Part shown: in pieces, positions 1 to 8,772 of the stretch
How the letters are laid out: every line of letters begins with the position of its first letter
Numbering within the stretch: position 1 is the stretch's first letter
NCBI GenBank assembly: GCA_031277015.1
Contig: JAISLZ010000046.1
Coordinates: 1 to 35,296, forward strand
From: Eubacteriales Family XIII. Incertae Sedis bacterium
GTDB lineage: Bacteria; Bacillota; Clostridia; Peptostreptococcales; Anaerovoracaceae
Direction: 5' to 3'
Length of the DNA stretch: 35,296 bases
The notes under the pieces: generated by a model
Databases searched by the model: none
What the model was told of the DNA's origin: nothing
What the model saw: only the letters and a program-made list of their open reading frames with translations
Translations under genes and position numbers: made by a program

Positions 1-81
1 AAGAGGCCGAAGAGGGCGGTTTGCTAAACCGTTAGGTCGGAAATAACCGGCGCCAGGGTTCGAATCCCTGCTTCTCCGCCA
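1..81 (+). tRNA. tRNA-Ser (anticodon GCT), 5' end cut by window edge
   Basis: Anticodon loop ttGCTaa, long class II variable arm (ggtcggaaataaccggcgcc), T arm cagggttcgaatccctg, 3' acceptor half cttctccgCCA; the first few acceptor bases lie outside the window. Confidence 0.93.
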
Positions 82-85
82 CACG
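63..85 (+). repeat. 23-bp direct repeat copy 1 (tRNA-Ser 3' end)
   Basis: aatccctgcttctccgccacacg, identical to 239-261. Confidence 0.9.
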
Positions 86-238
86 GAAAAGTCCGGGTAA
101 CGGATTTCTTCGCGGCAGATGACTAAGATCGCCGTGCAGGGATTCGAACCCGAAAGGGCTGACGGCTTCAGTGAAGCCGTCAGGTCCGAGCCGATCCCTC
201 CGGGTCGGCGCAGGACGGCAGACGCGAAGCGGATGCTA

Positions 239-261
239 AATCCCTGCTTCTCCGCCACACG
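239..261 (+). repeat. 23-bp direct repeat copy 2 (orphan tRNA-Ser 3' end)
   Basis: aatccctgcttctccgccacacg without the rest of a tRNA upstream. Confidence 0.9.
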
Positions 262-262
262 A

Positions 263-338
263 AGGGGTATAGCTCAGTTGGCAGAGCGATGGTCTCCAAA
301 ACCATGCGTCGAGGGTTCAAATCCTTCTACCCCTGCCA
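263..338 (+). tRNA. tRNA-Trp (anticodon CCA)
   Basis: aggggta...ctCCAaa...gggttcaaatccttctacccctgCCA; full cloverleaf with encoded CCA. Confidence 0.94.
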
Positions 339-382
339 TGGCCGTTCAGGGCGCGCCCTGAACGGTATCATACCAAGCATAC

Positions 383-459
383 CGGGGTGTGGCGCAGCTT
401 GGTAGCGTATCTGCTGTGGGAGCAGAGGGCCGCTGGTTCAAATCCAGTCACCCCGACCA
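383..459 (+). tRNA. tRNA-Pro-like (anticodon TGG by position) with G instead of T at position 33
   Basis: Acceptor cggggtg/caccccg, A73 and CCA as in bacterial tRNA-Pro; anticodon stem tctgc/gcaga with loop t-g-TGG-g-a. A naive reading of GTG could be miscalled His. Confidence 0.85.
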
Positions 460-553
460 CCACGAGTGTCCTTATGGGATTTAGGAAATCATACCTATGA
501 ATCCTATATCGCCACCCGTACCATATACTTGCCGCGGGCGCGTGCAAGCATTT

Positions 554-630
554 GGGCCTTTAGCTCAGTTGGTCAGAGCATCCGGCTCATAACCGGCAGG
601 TCCCGGGTTCAAGTCCCTGAAGGCCCACCA
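554..630 (+). tRNA. tRNA-Met (anticodon CAT, elongator-like)
   Basis: gggcctttagctcagttggtcagagcatccggctCATaaccgg...cccgggttcaagtccctgaaggcccaCCA. Confidence 0.92.
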
Positions 631-640
631 AAAAGTCCTT

Positions 641-685
641 ACTTAAACACCCACCGAAAAACTGATGGGTGTTTAAGTATTTTTT
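641..685 (+). terminator. Rho-independent terminator after the tRNA cluster
   Basis: 13-bp stem acttaaacaccca/tgggtgtttaagt followed by a T tract (tattttttaa). On the minus strand the hairpin is followed after 5 nt by ttttt, so it may also end the convergent operon. Confidence 0.9.
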
Positions 686-796
686 AATTGTCTCCATTAG
701 TTTTGGCGGGCTTTCATAAAAGATTGAAACGATCAACTGCGGATAATGGCGTTCTGAGGAGACGCTCATTCCGGGTGATAATCGTCACTTCCTTTT

Positions 797-2512
797 TTAT
801 GGCCTTTCGAGGATACGTACGGGGCCGTCCGCACCGCCTATGTATAGTGGGTAATCGGGTTCAGGGACATAGCTCTCCCCTAGTGGATAAGATGGTGTTT
901 CCGTTTCCGTAAAGAGCGATCCGCAACCGCCGACGGGCTCTTTGGGCGCGTTTTCCGGTACGGAAAGTATCTGCAGGGCTTTTGCGATATCTACATATAG
1001 GAGGATATCGCGAAGAAGTACCTTTTCATCGAACTTATCCCAAGTGTCTTCCGTCGTCAGTACATCGTCGCCAAATGCCTGCATCGTCAGATTTGGAATC
1101 CCTCTGCGCTCGAACGCGCCGTTGGCACAAGTTGTCCATATATGCCCGACCGGCAACGAAACGGGCCGGATGCCGCGTTGTGCCATCGCGAGCGTCGCGA
1201 GAGGCCAAAGTACGGGGTTGTCGGAAGTAGTCATGGTTCTTCCGGTGGAGGCATTTCCATCGCTTACGTGGTCTAGCCAGAGGAAGGCTTCGATCCTGTC
1301 GGCGAGCGTTGCGTGGTTCTTCAAAATCGCGTTTGCGGTCTGACAGCAATTGCCCCAGACATGAAAGCTGTCCATAAAAAACAGGATGGACTTGGGTCGG
1401 GCTGAAAGGGGCACCGACGCAAAATATTTGGCGAGGGCCAGAACCCCGACCACTCCGACCGTGTCGCATACGGCGCCTTCGAATGCCGTACAGGAGTGCG
1501 CTGCGCAGGCGATTGCCTCCGTTCCGGTGCCGGGCAGAAAGCCGAGTACGGACTGTGTCGTGGATATCTTCCTTTTGCCGTATACGGAAAGCCTCGCAAG
1601 GGTAGGTTCTCCATTTTGAAGAAGTGCTTTCAGCTCCAGGCCGTCTTCCTTCCCTATAACGACCGCGGGGAGTTTAAACTGATGATCCGGCCCCATTTCC
1701 GAAGGTCCCCACACGTTGCTCCCTCCGGTAGGTTTGATGCCCGGCTCCAGCAACTTCAGCGTGTTTCCGGGAGTATCTTCAAAAAAACCGACCATTCCGG
1801 TCGCGCCACGCGCGAAGGCGATGTCATAAAGACGCAGAAGCCCATAACGCTCATGGAGGGCGCAGGGCCCTTCGTGATCCCATATACGTCCCCAATTGAG
1901 CAACACGATTTTGCCGCGCACGTCTTTCCCCTCATAGTCTTCTTCGTGCCCGCCGCCCACATATATCAGTTCCGATTCAATGTCCCCGAACGCTACGTTG
2001 TTCTGTGGGAAGCAGATGAAGGGTCTTTCTGTAGGAGTAAGAATGGTGAATGACCATTCCCTGAAGAATACCCCGCGAAAATTGATCTGTTCCTGCCAGG
2101 TCTCCAGTCCAAATGATTTGAGTTTTTCCGTTAGATATGCTGTCGTCACATCCATTGAGTGCGTGCCGGGCACTCTGGGCGAGAAACCATCCAGCTCTGC
2201 GCCCCATCTGTACAGTTCGGCCGCGGACAGAAGATCGGATTCTTTCTCCGGCAAAGACAGGCCCGCAAGGATTGTATCTATAGGCGCAAGTTCCGCCGCG
2301 TCGCTTGTTTTCAACGCTTCATAGAGTTTTGACAGATCATTCCGTGTCAAAGCCTGTTTGTCGCTAGCTCGCTCCCAGAAGGCTGAAATGTTTTGTATAA
2401 GGAGAGGCAACGCTTCCGCTTTTTTACGAATTAGATTTCTCTCATCTTCCGGGATGTCCAAAATACGCGTCATATCCGAAAACATCTGCTGTATCGCGTT
2501 CAGTAGTGCCAT
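797..2512 (-). CDS. M28-like metallopeptidase-family protein with PA-like insert; several expected metal/catalytic residues changed
   Basis: 571-aa ORF. M28-like block AIACAAHSCTAFEGAVCDTVGVVGVLALAKYF, then ILFFMDSFHVWGN and TTEDTWDKFD near the C-terminus; PA-like segment IESELIYVGGGHEEDYEGKDVRGKIVLLNWG. Confidence 0.75.
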   Translation of the reverse strand: MALLNAIQQMFSDMTRILDIPEDERNLIRKKAEALPLLIQNISAFWERASDKQALTRNDLSKLYEALKTSDAAELAPIDTILAGLSLPEKESDLLSAAELYRWGAELDGFSPRVPGTHSMDVTTAYLTEKLKSFGLETWQEQINFRGVFFREWSFTILTPTERPFICFPQNNVAFGDIESELIYVGGGHEEDYEGKDVRGKIVLLNWGRIWDHEGPCALHERYGLLRLYDIAFARGATGMVGFFEDTPGNTLKLLEPGIKPTGGSNVWGPSEMGPDHQFKLPAVVIGKEDGLELKALLQNGEPTLARLSVYGKRKISTTQSVLGFLPGTGTEAIACAAHSCTAFEGAVCDTVGVVGVLALAKYFASVPLSARPKSILFFMDSFHVWGNCCQTANAILKNHATLADRIEAFLWLDHVSDGNASTGRTMTTSDNPVLWPLATLAMAQRGIRPVSLPVGHIWTTCANGAFERRGIPNLTMQAFGDDVLTTEDTWDKFDEKVLLRDILLYVDIAKALQILSVPENAPKEPVGGCGSLFTETETPSYPLGESYVPEPDYPLYIGGADGPVRILERP

Positions 2513-2557
2513 GTATCTATTCTCCTGTTTCCTTTATAACTATACCTGATACATACG

Positions 2558-3328
2558 CTACCGTCCATGATAGACCGGATCGCGTTTTTCGAGAAAAGCG
2601 CGTACTGATTCCGAAAAATCTTCGGTGTGCAACGCTCTGTCGTTCCACGTCTCGTCATCCTTTATCAGCGCTTCTATCCTGCCGGGAGGATAGATCGAAG
2701 CTAGCGATTCCTTCATGAAACGTATGGAAAGCGGCGGATTTGCTATTATCCGCCGCGCGATCCGTTCGCCTTCTTTGTAAAGATCGTGTTCTGATACGAC
2801 CTTCCTTACGAACCCATACGATAGAGCTTCTTCAGCAGTGATGAAAGAACCCGTCAGCGCCATGTAGCGCACCACCTTGGGCGGTAAGGAATAACTCGCT
2901 TCCGGCGCACCGCCTATCACGCCGCGCTGGATCTCAGCGATGCCGAACGAGGCATTTTCCGTAGCGACTACAATATCCGAATACGACGGGATACAGAACC
3001 CCGCACCCGTCGCGGGCCCCTGGACGAGGCAGATGACGGGCTTTGAAGATCGGATGATCGACGTCAGCCCCTCCTCTACGACTTCCTGGTACGGGCGGGG
3101 GAAAGTATCTCCTTCTATGATACCGGACAATTCACGCAGATCGTTTCCCGCACTGAAATATTTTCCGGTTGCCCTGATGATCGTGACATACACATCATCA
3201 TTAGCGTCTGCTCTGGTAAATGCCGCTGAAAGTTCTTCGTAAACAGCGTAGGAAAGCGCGTTGACCGGCGGTCTGTCAAGCGTGAGCCACATTATTTTTT
3301 CGCTGATTTCGATCCCTATCGCGGACAT
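2558..3328 (-). CDS. Enoyl-CoA hydratase/isomerase (crotonase) family protein
   Basis: 256 aa; LDRPPVNALS N-terminus, oxyanion-hole motifs FSAGNDLREL and GPATGAGFCIPSYSDIVVA, then FGIAEIQRGVIGG. Confidence 0.9.
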   Translation of the reverse strand: MSAIGIEISEKIMWLTLDRPPVNALSYAVYEELSAAFTRADANDDVYVTIIRATGKYFSAGNDLRELSGIIEGDTFPRPYQEVVEEGLTSIIRSSKPVICLVQGPATGAGFCIPSYSDIVVATENASFGIAEIQRGVIGGAPEASYSLPPKVVRYMALTGSFITAEEALSYGFVRKVVSEHDLYKEGERIARRIIANPPLSIRFMKESLASIYPPGRIEALIKDDETWNDRALHTEDFSESVRAFLEKRDPVYHGR

Positions 3329-3332
3329 TGTC

Positions 3333-5003
3333 CTAACCTACCACTTTGATATCTTTGTAATTGAAGTTGAATATCCATATAGTCCCGAGCTCATACTCGA
3401 ACTTTTTGTTCAGGAGCAACGTATTGTTCGGATACGCAAGATATTTGTACGGCACGTCTTCCGCTGCAATCGCGAAGGCTTCCTTCAGAAGTTTCGAGCG
3501 CTCCTCCGGATCAGTAGTGGCGTTCTGCGCGTCGATGAGTTTGTCCACCTCGGGGTTTGAATAGGCCGCGAAGTTTGAACCGCCCGCGCCCGTAGTCGTA
3601 CTGCTGTACTGCGGGAGCAGATGACCTACAGGGTCAGGGAAATCCGGCAGCCAGTCGTTGAGCCCGAGATCGTAGTCGCGAATGCCGTCCGTGATCTGCC
3701 CACCGTACGCATACGCGTAGTATTCGCTGAGCTGCAACTGTTTCAGCTCGAGCTCGATGCCGATTTGCTTCAACGAAGCAGCTATCGCCTGCGCCGCGCT
3801 GTTGGCTATGGGATTGGGCTTGTAGTAGAGCGATGTGGTGAACCCGTCGGGATGCCCTGACTTCGCGAGGTATTCCTTCGCTTTGTCGATGTTGTAAGCG
3901 TAGTCCGGAAGCTTCCCTGCAAATTCGATCCAGCTCTCCGCCGTACCCGGCGTATAGCCCGCTTCGCCGAACGGCAGAACGGTCGTGTCCAGCGCGTATA
4001 CACCGTACTGGCTTTCCCTGATGCCGACATTGTCTATAGCGTGCGCGATGGCTTTGCGCACATTGACGTCGTCAAACGGCGCTTTCTGTGTGTTGAAGGA
4101 AAATACGAAATTGCCGATTGAAGGTGTGCTGATGATATTGATGCTGCTCGAATCTATGAACGCGTCTGATACGGCTTTTGAGCTGCTGATGGTCAAATCC
4201 GCCTGGCCCGATTCGAGAGCCAGCTGGATCGCGCTGCTGTCGGGTATGATATTCACCGTGATCTTGTCGATCGCGCCCGCGTCCTCTTGGTTCCAGTAAT
4301 ATTCGTTGCGCGTGAGTATAATCTGGCTACCTGGAGTCCAACTTTCCAGTTTGTAAGCGCCGGCGCCGAGCGTCCCGCCGTCGTTCTTGCCGAATGATTC
4401 GCCTTTTTCCTCCACATAGGCTTTGCTGACGATCTGACCGCCCGGTGTGGCCGGAACGTATTGCCACGTAGCGTCAGGCTGCGTGAGCTTCACCGTGACC
4501 TCCCAGTCATTCGTCTGTTCGATCGTGTCCACGTTCGCAAACATCCAGTTGACGTCCGACGCGAGCGCCGGATCGCGCAGCCGTTCGAGGGAGAAGATCA
4601 CGTCCTCCACCGTAAGGTCGCTGCCATCCGAAAACTTCACGCCCTGCCGTATCTGATATACGTAGGTCGTAGCGTCCACGGCTTCCCAGCTTTCCGCCAA
4701 ACCAGGCCCAAGCTGCCCGGTCTGATCGAATGTAAGCAGGGCTTCGCTTATATGGTTGACGACGTGATAAGCCGCATATTCGTAGTTGAACGCCGGGTCA
4801 AGTGAGCGCGGCTCGCCGTTGACCGCCACGACCAGCTCCACCGGCTCCTCTGTGTCTTCTCCCTCTGTTGCTTCCGTGCTTTCCTGTGCGCCATCCGAAG
4901 TCTCCGCAGTCTCGCTCCCGCTCCCGCTCCCGCTGCAGGCTGTAATGGAAAGTACTGCCAAGGCTACTGCCAGGATCAGGACAATTTTTTTCTGAAGTTT
5001 CAT
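3333..5003 (-). CDS. ABC transporter substrate-binding lipoprotein, family 5 (peptide/nickel type)
   Basis: MKLQKKIVLILAVALAVLSITAC lipobox, GEPRSLDPAFNYEYAAYHVVNHISEALLTFD, LAESWEAVDATTYVYQIRQGVKFSDGSDLTVEDVIFSLERL. Start taken at 5003, after a ggaggg SD on the minus strand; the longer ORF in the track runs through the promoter region. Confidence 0.93.
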   Translation of the reverse strand: MKLQKKIVLILAVALAVLSITACSGSGSGSETAETSDGAQESTEATEGEDTEEPVELVVAVNGEPRSLDPAFNYEYAAYHVVNHISEALLTFDQTGQLGPGLAESWEAVDATTYVYQIRQGVKFSDGSDLTVEDVIFSLERLRDPALASDVNWMFANVDTIEQTNDWEVTVKLTQPDATWQYVPATPGGQIVSKAYVEEKGESFGKNDGGTLGAGAYKLESWTPGSQIILTRNEYYWNQEDAGAIDKITVNIIPDSSAIQLALESGQADLTISSSKAVSDAFIDSSSINIISTPSIGNFVFSFNTQKAPFDDVNVRKAIAHAIDNVGIRESQYGVYALDTTVLPFGEAGYTPGTAESWIEFAGKLPDYAYNIDKAKEYLAKSGHPDGFTTSLYYKPNPIANSAAQAIAASLKQIGIELELKQLQLSEYYAYAYGGQITDGIRDYDLGLNDWLPDFPDPVGHLLPQYSSTTTGAGGSNFAAYSNPEVDKLIDAQNATTDPEERSKLLKEAFAIAAEDVPYKYLAYPNNTLLLNKKFEYELGTIWIFNFNYKDIKVVG

Positions 5004-5061
5004 CGTATTCCCTCCTTCATTTTGTCCATCTCCGGTTGTCCGGTCGATGTCTTCAATATAA

Positions 5062-5070
5062 ATTATAACA
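5062..5070 (-). promoter_or_regulatory. Candidate internal extended -10 promoter upstream of the substrate-binding protein
   Basis: Minus strand TGtTATAAT in an 80-bp AT-rich gap between the ATPase and the binding-protein gene. Confidence 0.5.
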
Positions 5071-5085
5071 TAGTAAACATATATA

Positions 5086-5844
5086 TTATATATTATACAA
5101 GGGCGCTTCGTTGGTGTCAAGCGTTTTTGTGACAATTCTCTCAAGACCCGGCCTTGCGGCGAGTAATTTCTTTGTATACGGATGTGATGGTTCGCCAAAT
5201 ATCTGTTCTTTTTCCCCCATTTCGACGATATGGCCGCGATAGACGACGGCGACGGTATCGCAGATATACTCGACGATCGTCAGGTCGTGCGATATGAAAA
5301 GGATCGTCAGTCCGTATTCTTTTTTCAAGTCTGCGAATAGGTTGATGACCTGTGCTTGCACCGAGACGTCAAGCGCGGAAACGGGTTCATCTGCGACGAT
5401 AAATTCCGGCCTCAAAAGAAGGGCGCGTACGATAGCGAGCCGCTGTAGTTGCCCGCCGGACATCTCTTTCGGTTTTCTCTTGAGCACATCATCGGTGAGA
5501 GATACTTGTTCCAATAGCTGACTGACTCGCTGTTGTGTTTCCGCGCGCGTCAATTTGTGTACCGCGCCAACTTCGCGCAAGGCCGTCCCTATGCTGAGCG
5601 CGGGATTGAAGGAGGCATAAGGATTTTGGAAGATCATCTGCATCCGGCCGGCCCGCCGCCGCACTGCCCCCTCTGTGGGCGTCTCAAGGCCAAGTATGCA
5701 TTTCCCGATCGTCGTCTTGCCCGATCCGCTTTCCCCGACTACACCGAACACAGAGTCCTTTTCGATGGAAAAGCTGACGCCGTCGACGGCATGGGTCTTT
5801 TTGTAATATTTTTTCAGGTTTTCCACACGTATCATTTCTTCCAT
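5086..5844 (-). CDS. ABC transporter ATP-binding protein (DppF/OppF type)
   Basis: MEEMIRVENLKKYY, Walker A GESGSGKTT, signature MSGGQLQRLAIVRALLLRPEFIVADEPVSALD. Start shortened from the 351-aa ORF because its N-terminus overlaps the upstream ATPase in another frame. Confidence 0.92.
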   Translation of the reverse strand: MEEMIRVENLKKYYKKTHAVDGVSFSIEKDSVFGVVGESGSGKTTIGKCILGLETPTEGAVRRRAGRMQMIFQNPYASFNPALSIGTALREVGAVHKLTRAETQQRVSQLLEQVSLTDDVLKRKPKEMSGGQLQRLAIVRALLLRPEFIVADEPVSALDVSVQAQVINLFADLKKEYGLTILFISHDLTIVEYICDTVAVVYRGHIVEMGEKEQIFGEPSHPYTKKLLAARPGLERIVTKTLDTNEAPLYNI

Positions 5845-6803
5845 ATCGGCCTCTCGCAACGCACTATATGTGCGCCTCCCGCGCTGTGCAATTCCGGTCT
5901 TTCCGTCTCGCAACATTTTTCCGCTACAGAGCATCGCGGGTAGAACGCGCAGCCTGTATGAACGGACAGAAGATCCGGCGGCATGCCCGGGATGGACGAC
6001 AGCTTGTCGCCATGTGTTCCGGGCCTTGGTACGCTGTCGATCAGGGCCTTCGTGTACGGATGCGCGGGCGACGCAAATATCCGTTCCACGCTGCCTGACT
6101 CCACTATTTCTCCCGCGTACATCACGCAGACCGAGTCGCACATTTCTGCGACTACGCCAAAATCATGCGTCACGACAATGAGGGACATTCCTCTCTCCGC
6201 GCGCAGACGTTTCAAAAGGGCGAGGATCTCCGCCTGGATCGTCACGTCCAGGGCCGTTGTCGCCTCATCTGCTATCAGTATCTTGGGTCTCAGCGCTATG
6301 GCCATCGCTATCATTACGCGCTGCAACATACCGCCGCTGAGTTCAAACGGGTATTGCAGGTAGCGATCTTCGGGCGGTGTGATGCCTACCTGCCTCAAAA
6401 GTCGCAGACTTTCATCATAAGCCAGGCGTTTGCTCATACTTTTCCTTATGCGCAATGTTTCGGCAATCTGCTCGCCGATCTTTATTATTGGATTCAGCGA
6501 GATCATCGGGTCCTGAAAGACCATGCCTGCATCTGTCCCACGCACGATCCCCATTTCCTTCTGCGTCAGCCGGAGTACGTCACGGCCTTCAATCAATATC
6601 TGCCCGCCGTAGCGCGTATGTTTTTCCCTGTGCAAGCGCAGAATGGATTTCACCATCACGCTCTTTCCACACCCGGACTCCCCTACGATGCCTAGTACCT
6701 CGCCCTGTTTCAGCGACAGGCTCGCACCCTGCACAGCATAGACGATGCCCCGAACCGTCATGAACTCGACCGTCAAATTGTTGATCCTAAGAATGTGTTC
6801 CAT
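5832..6803 (-). CDS. ABC transporter ATP-binding protein (DppD/OppD type)
   Basis: Walker A GESGCGKS, LSGGMLQRVMIAMAIALRPKILIADEATTALD, C-terminal Cys motif GCAFYPRCSVAEKCC. Confidence 0.93.
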   Translation of the reverse strand: MEHILRINNLTVEFMTVRGIVYAVQGASLSLKQGEVLGIVGESGCGKSVMVKSILRLHREKHTRYGGQILIEGRDVLRLTQKEMGIVRGTDAGMVFQDPMISLNPIIKIGEQIAETLRIRKSMSKRLAYDESLRLLRQVGITPPEDRYLQYPFELSGGMLQRVMIAMAIALRPKILIADEATTALDVTIQAEILALLKRLRAERGMSLIVVTHDFGVVAEMCDSVCVMYAGEIVESGSVERIFASPAHPYTKALIDSVPRPGTHGDKLSSIPGMPPDLLSVHTGCAFYPRCSVAEKCCETERPELHSAGGAHIVRCERPIWKK

Positions 6804-7704
6804 GTTTCTTTAAAAATCTCTCAAATGACGGAAGTTTACGCTGTTCTGGGTCGAGATATAGCTGGATGCTGTCACTGACGATGTTGAGCGATACGATCAT
6901 CAGCCCGATCGCGACACTGGGTATGACCGTTTGAAGCGGGCTCTGCCTTACGTAGACCAAGGATTCCTGCAACATCAATCCCCAGTCTGACGTGGGTGCC
7001 TGCACGCCAAGGCCGAGAAAGCTGAGCGACGCAAGGACGATGATAGCATAGCCGATGTCTACGGTCAGTTCCGCCAGCAGTGTGGATGTGCAGTTTGGCA
7101 GAATATGCCGAAAGATGACGCGCGCATCTGAAAACCCAAAGGATTTGGCCGCGAGTACATAAGTCTTGTTTCGCTCCGCGATCGTGAGGTTGCGCGCGAG
7201 CCTGGATATCATAGGTATCCAGGCAATACCAAGCGCAAGTATGGAGGCTGTCGAACCCCTGCCAAACATCGCGACAAACAGAAACCCCAGAAGCAACGGA
7301 GGGAAGGACAGGATCACGTCCCATATCCTCATAATGACGCCGTCCAGCGCTCCGCCGTAGTATCCGCAGAGCAGTCCGAGGGGGATGCCTACGGATACGG
7401 TCACACCCACTACAAGAAACGCATTCGTGATAGCGGTCCTCCCCCCGAACAGCAACCGGGAAAGGCTGTCCCTGCCTACGTTGTCCGTTCCAAGGATATG
7501 CTCCGGCGTAATCGGCCCGTATGAAAGCGAAAGGTCGATTGCTTCCGGGTCATAAGGGGCGAGAAATCCCGCAAAGATCGTCCCGATAAGGATCAGCAGC
7601 AATATAGAGCTGGCCGCTACCATTGCGGGCGTAAATAGCGTACCTACATTTGTTGTTCTCGTAAGCTCGCCCCCCTGCAGGTTGCCTTTTCCGTACTGCC
7701 TCAT
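6787..7704 (-). CDS. ABC transporter permease (DppC/OppC type)
   Basis: HILGTDNVGRDSLSRLLFGGRTAI typical of DppC-type N-terminus; RLARNLTIAERNKTYVLAAKSFGFSDARVIFRHILPN EAA loop. Confidence 0.94.
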   Translation of the reverse strand: MRQYGKGNLQGGELTRTTNVGTLFTPAMVAASSILLLILIGTIFAGFLAPYDPEAIDLSLSYGPITPEHILGTDNVGRDSLSRLLFGGRTAITNAFLVVGVTVSVGIPLGLLCGYYGGALDGVIMRIWDVILSFPPLLLGFLFVAMFGRGSTASILALGIAWIPMISRLARNLTIAERNKTYVLAAKSFGFSDARVIFRHILPNCTSTLLAELTVDIGYAIIVLASLSFLGLGVQAPTSDWGLMLQESLVYVRQSPLQTVIPSVAIGLMIVSLNIVSDSIQLYLDPEQRKLPSFERFLKKHGTHS

Positions 7705-8723
7705 GTGAGCACCTTTTTCCCTGCGATCCTTGCGCGTGGGTCAACCGCCATGTAGATCAGATCTGCAATCAGGCCGAGGCTCAGAAAAAGTAGCAAAAGT
7801 ATGAATAGGCAGGCCTGGACTATCGGATAATTGTTGGTTTTGATGGCTTGCGTGAGTAATCCGCCGAGTCCCGGCAGGGAAAACACGGACTCCACCAGTA
7901 CCGCCGAAGATATCGCGGCGCCGATGAAGATTGTCACGATAGTCAACACCGGAATGAAAGCATTGCGGAAGCAATGCTTCCAGATCACAACGCGCATAGG
8001 AAGCCCCTTTGCGATCGCCGCCGTGGCGTATGCTGAGCGCAGCTGAATGATCATCCCGCTGCGTGTGACCCGCGTTACGATGGCCAGCATATATAGTGCT
8101 AAGATAAAGGACGGCATGATCAGCCTTGAAAAATAATCGCCGACGCTGTTGATCGCCCCTGTAAAGGCGACATCCGGCATGAACACCGTAAGAAATATGA
8201 GGGTCCCGATCGCCACAAGGAATGAAGGCGCCGAGACAAAGATGAGTACCGCCACGGAGATCACGCGATCCAGGATCGTGTTTTGCTTTACGGCGGACAG
8301 CACACCGAGCCCGACCGCAATCACCGTACCGATAGTTGTACTCATAATCACAAGGCCCAACGTGATGGGTGCACGTTGCCCGATCATGACGGCGACAGAC
8401 TGACGATTGATATAGTCTATCCCAAAGCTGCCCGAAAAAACTTCTTTGACCCATTGCCAATACTGTGCGATCAAAGGCTCATTCAGGTGGAATTGCTCGC
8501 GGAGGGAGAAGATCACGTCTTCCGTTGCCTGACGCTCGCCGAGCATGACATTGACCGGATCGACTCCGGAAAGGCGCAATGAGAAGAAAATAACCAATGA
8601 TGCTGCGAAAAGCAACGGAAAAAACACGAGGAGCCTCTTGAGTATCAGGCGCGGATATCGCGCTGACGTATTCCGGATTCTCGCCTGAAAACTGTCGCTT
8701 CGCTGGCGCTTTGTTTTTTCCAT
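7701..8723 (-). CDS. ABC transporter permease (DppB/OppB type)
   Basis: ILKRLLVFFPLLFAASLVIFFSLRLSGVDPVNVMLGERQA; TRSGMIIQLRSAYATAAIAKGLPMRVVIWKHCFRNAFIPVLT EAA loop. Confidence 0.94.
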   Translation of the reverse strand: MEKTKRQRSDSFQARIRNTSARYPRLILKRLLVFFPLLFAASLVIFFSLRLSGVDPVNVMLGERQATEDVIFSLREQFHLNEPLIAQYWQWVKEVFSGSFGIDYINRQSVAVMIGQRAPITLGLVIMSTTIGTVIAVGLGVLSAVKQNTILDRVISVAVLIFVSAPSFLVAIGTLIFLTVFMPDVAFTGAINSVGDYFSRLIMPSFILALYMLAIVTRVTRSGMIIQLRSAYATAAIAKGLPMRVVIWKHCFRNAFIPVLTIVTIFIGAAISSAVLVESVFSLPGLGGLLTQAIKTNNYPIVQACLFILLLLFLSLGLIADLIYMAVDPRARIAGKKVLT

Positions 8724-8753
8724 ATCATTCCATGTTTCTTATATAAGAGTTTT

Positions 8754-8770
8754 CATATAGTTTTTATATG
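8754..8770. promoter_or_regulatory. Inverted repeat at the predicted transcription start of the importer operon
   Basis: catata-gtttt-tatatg directly downstream of the -10 element; possible operator. Confidence 0.35.
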
Positions 8771-8772
8771 GT

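Noticed and set aside
119-361. 80-aa ORF across tRNA-Ser spacer and tRNA-Trp
   Set aside because: Reads through a tRNA gene and the tRNA 3'-end repeats; no SD or family resemblance. Typical false ORF.
466-769. ORFs 466-687 (+) and 587-769 (-) over tRNA-Met and its terminator
   Set aside because: They overlap a clear tRNA and a terminator hairpin.
5086-5844. DppF-type ATPase lacking the long C-terminal extension
   Set aside because: Length variation in this family is common, and the partner ATPase keeps the Cys motif.
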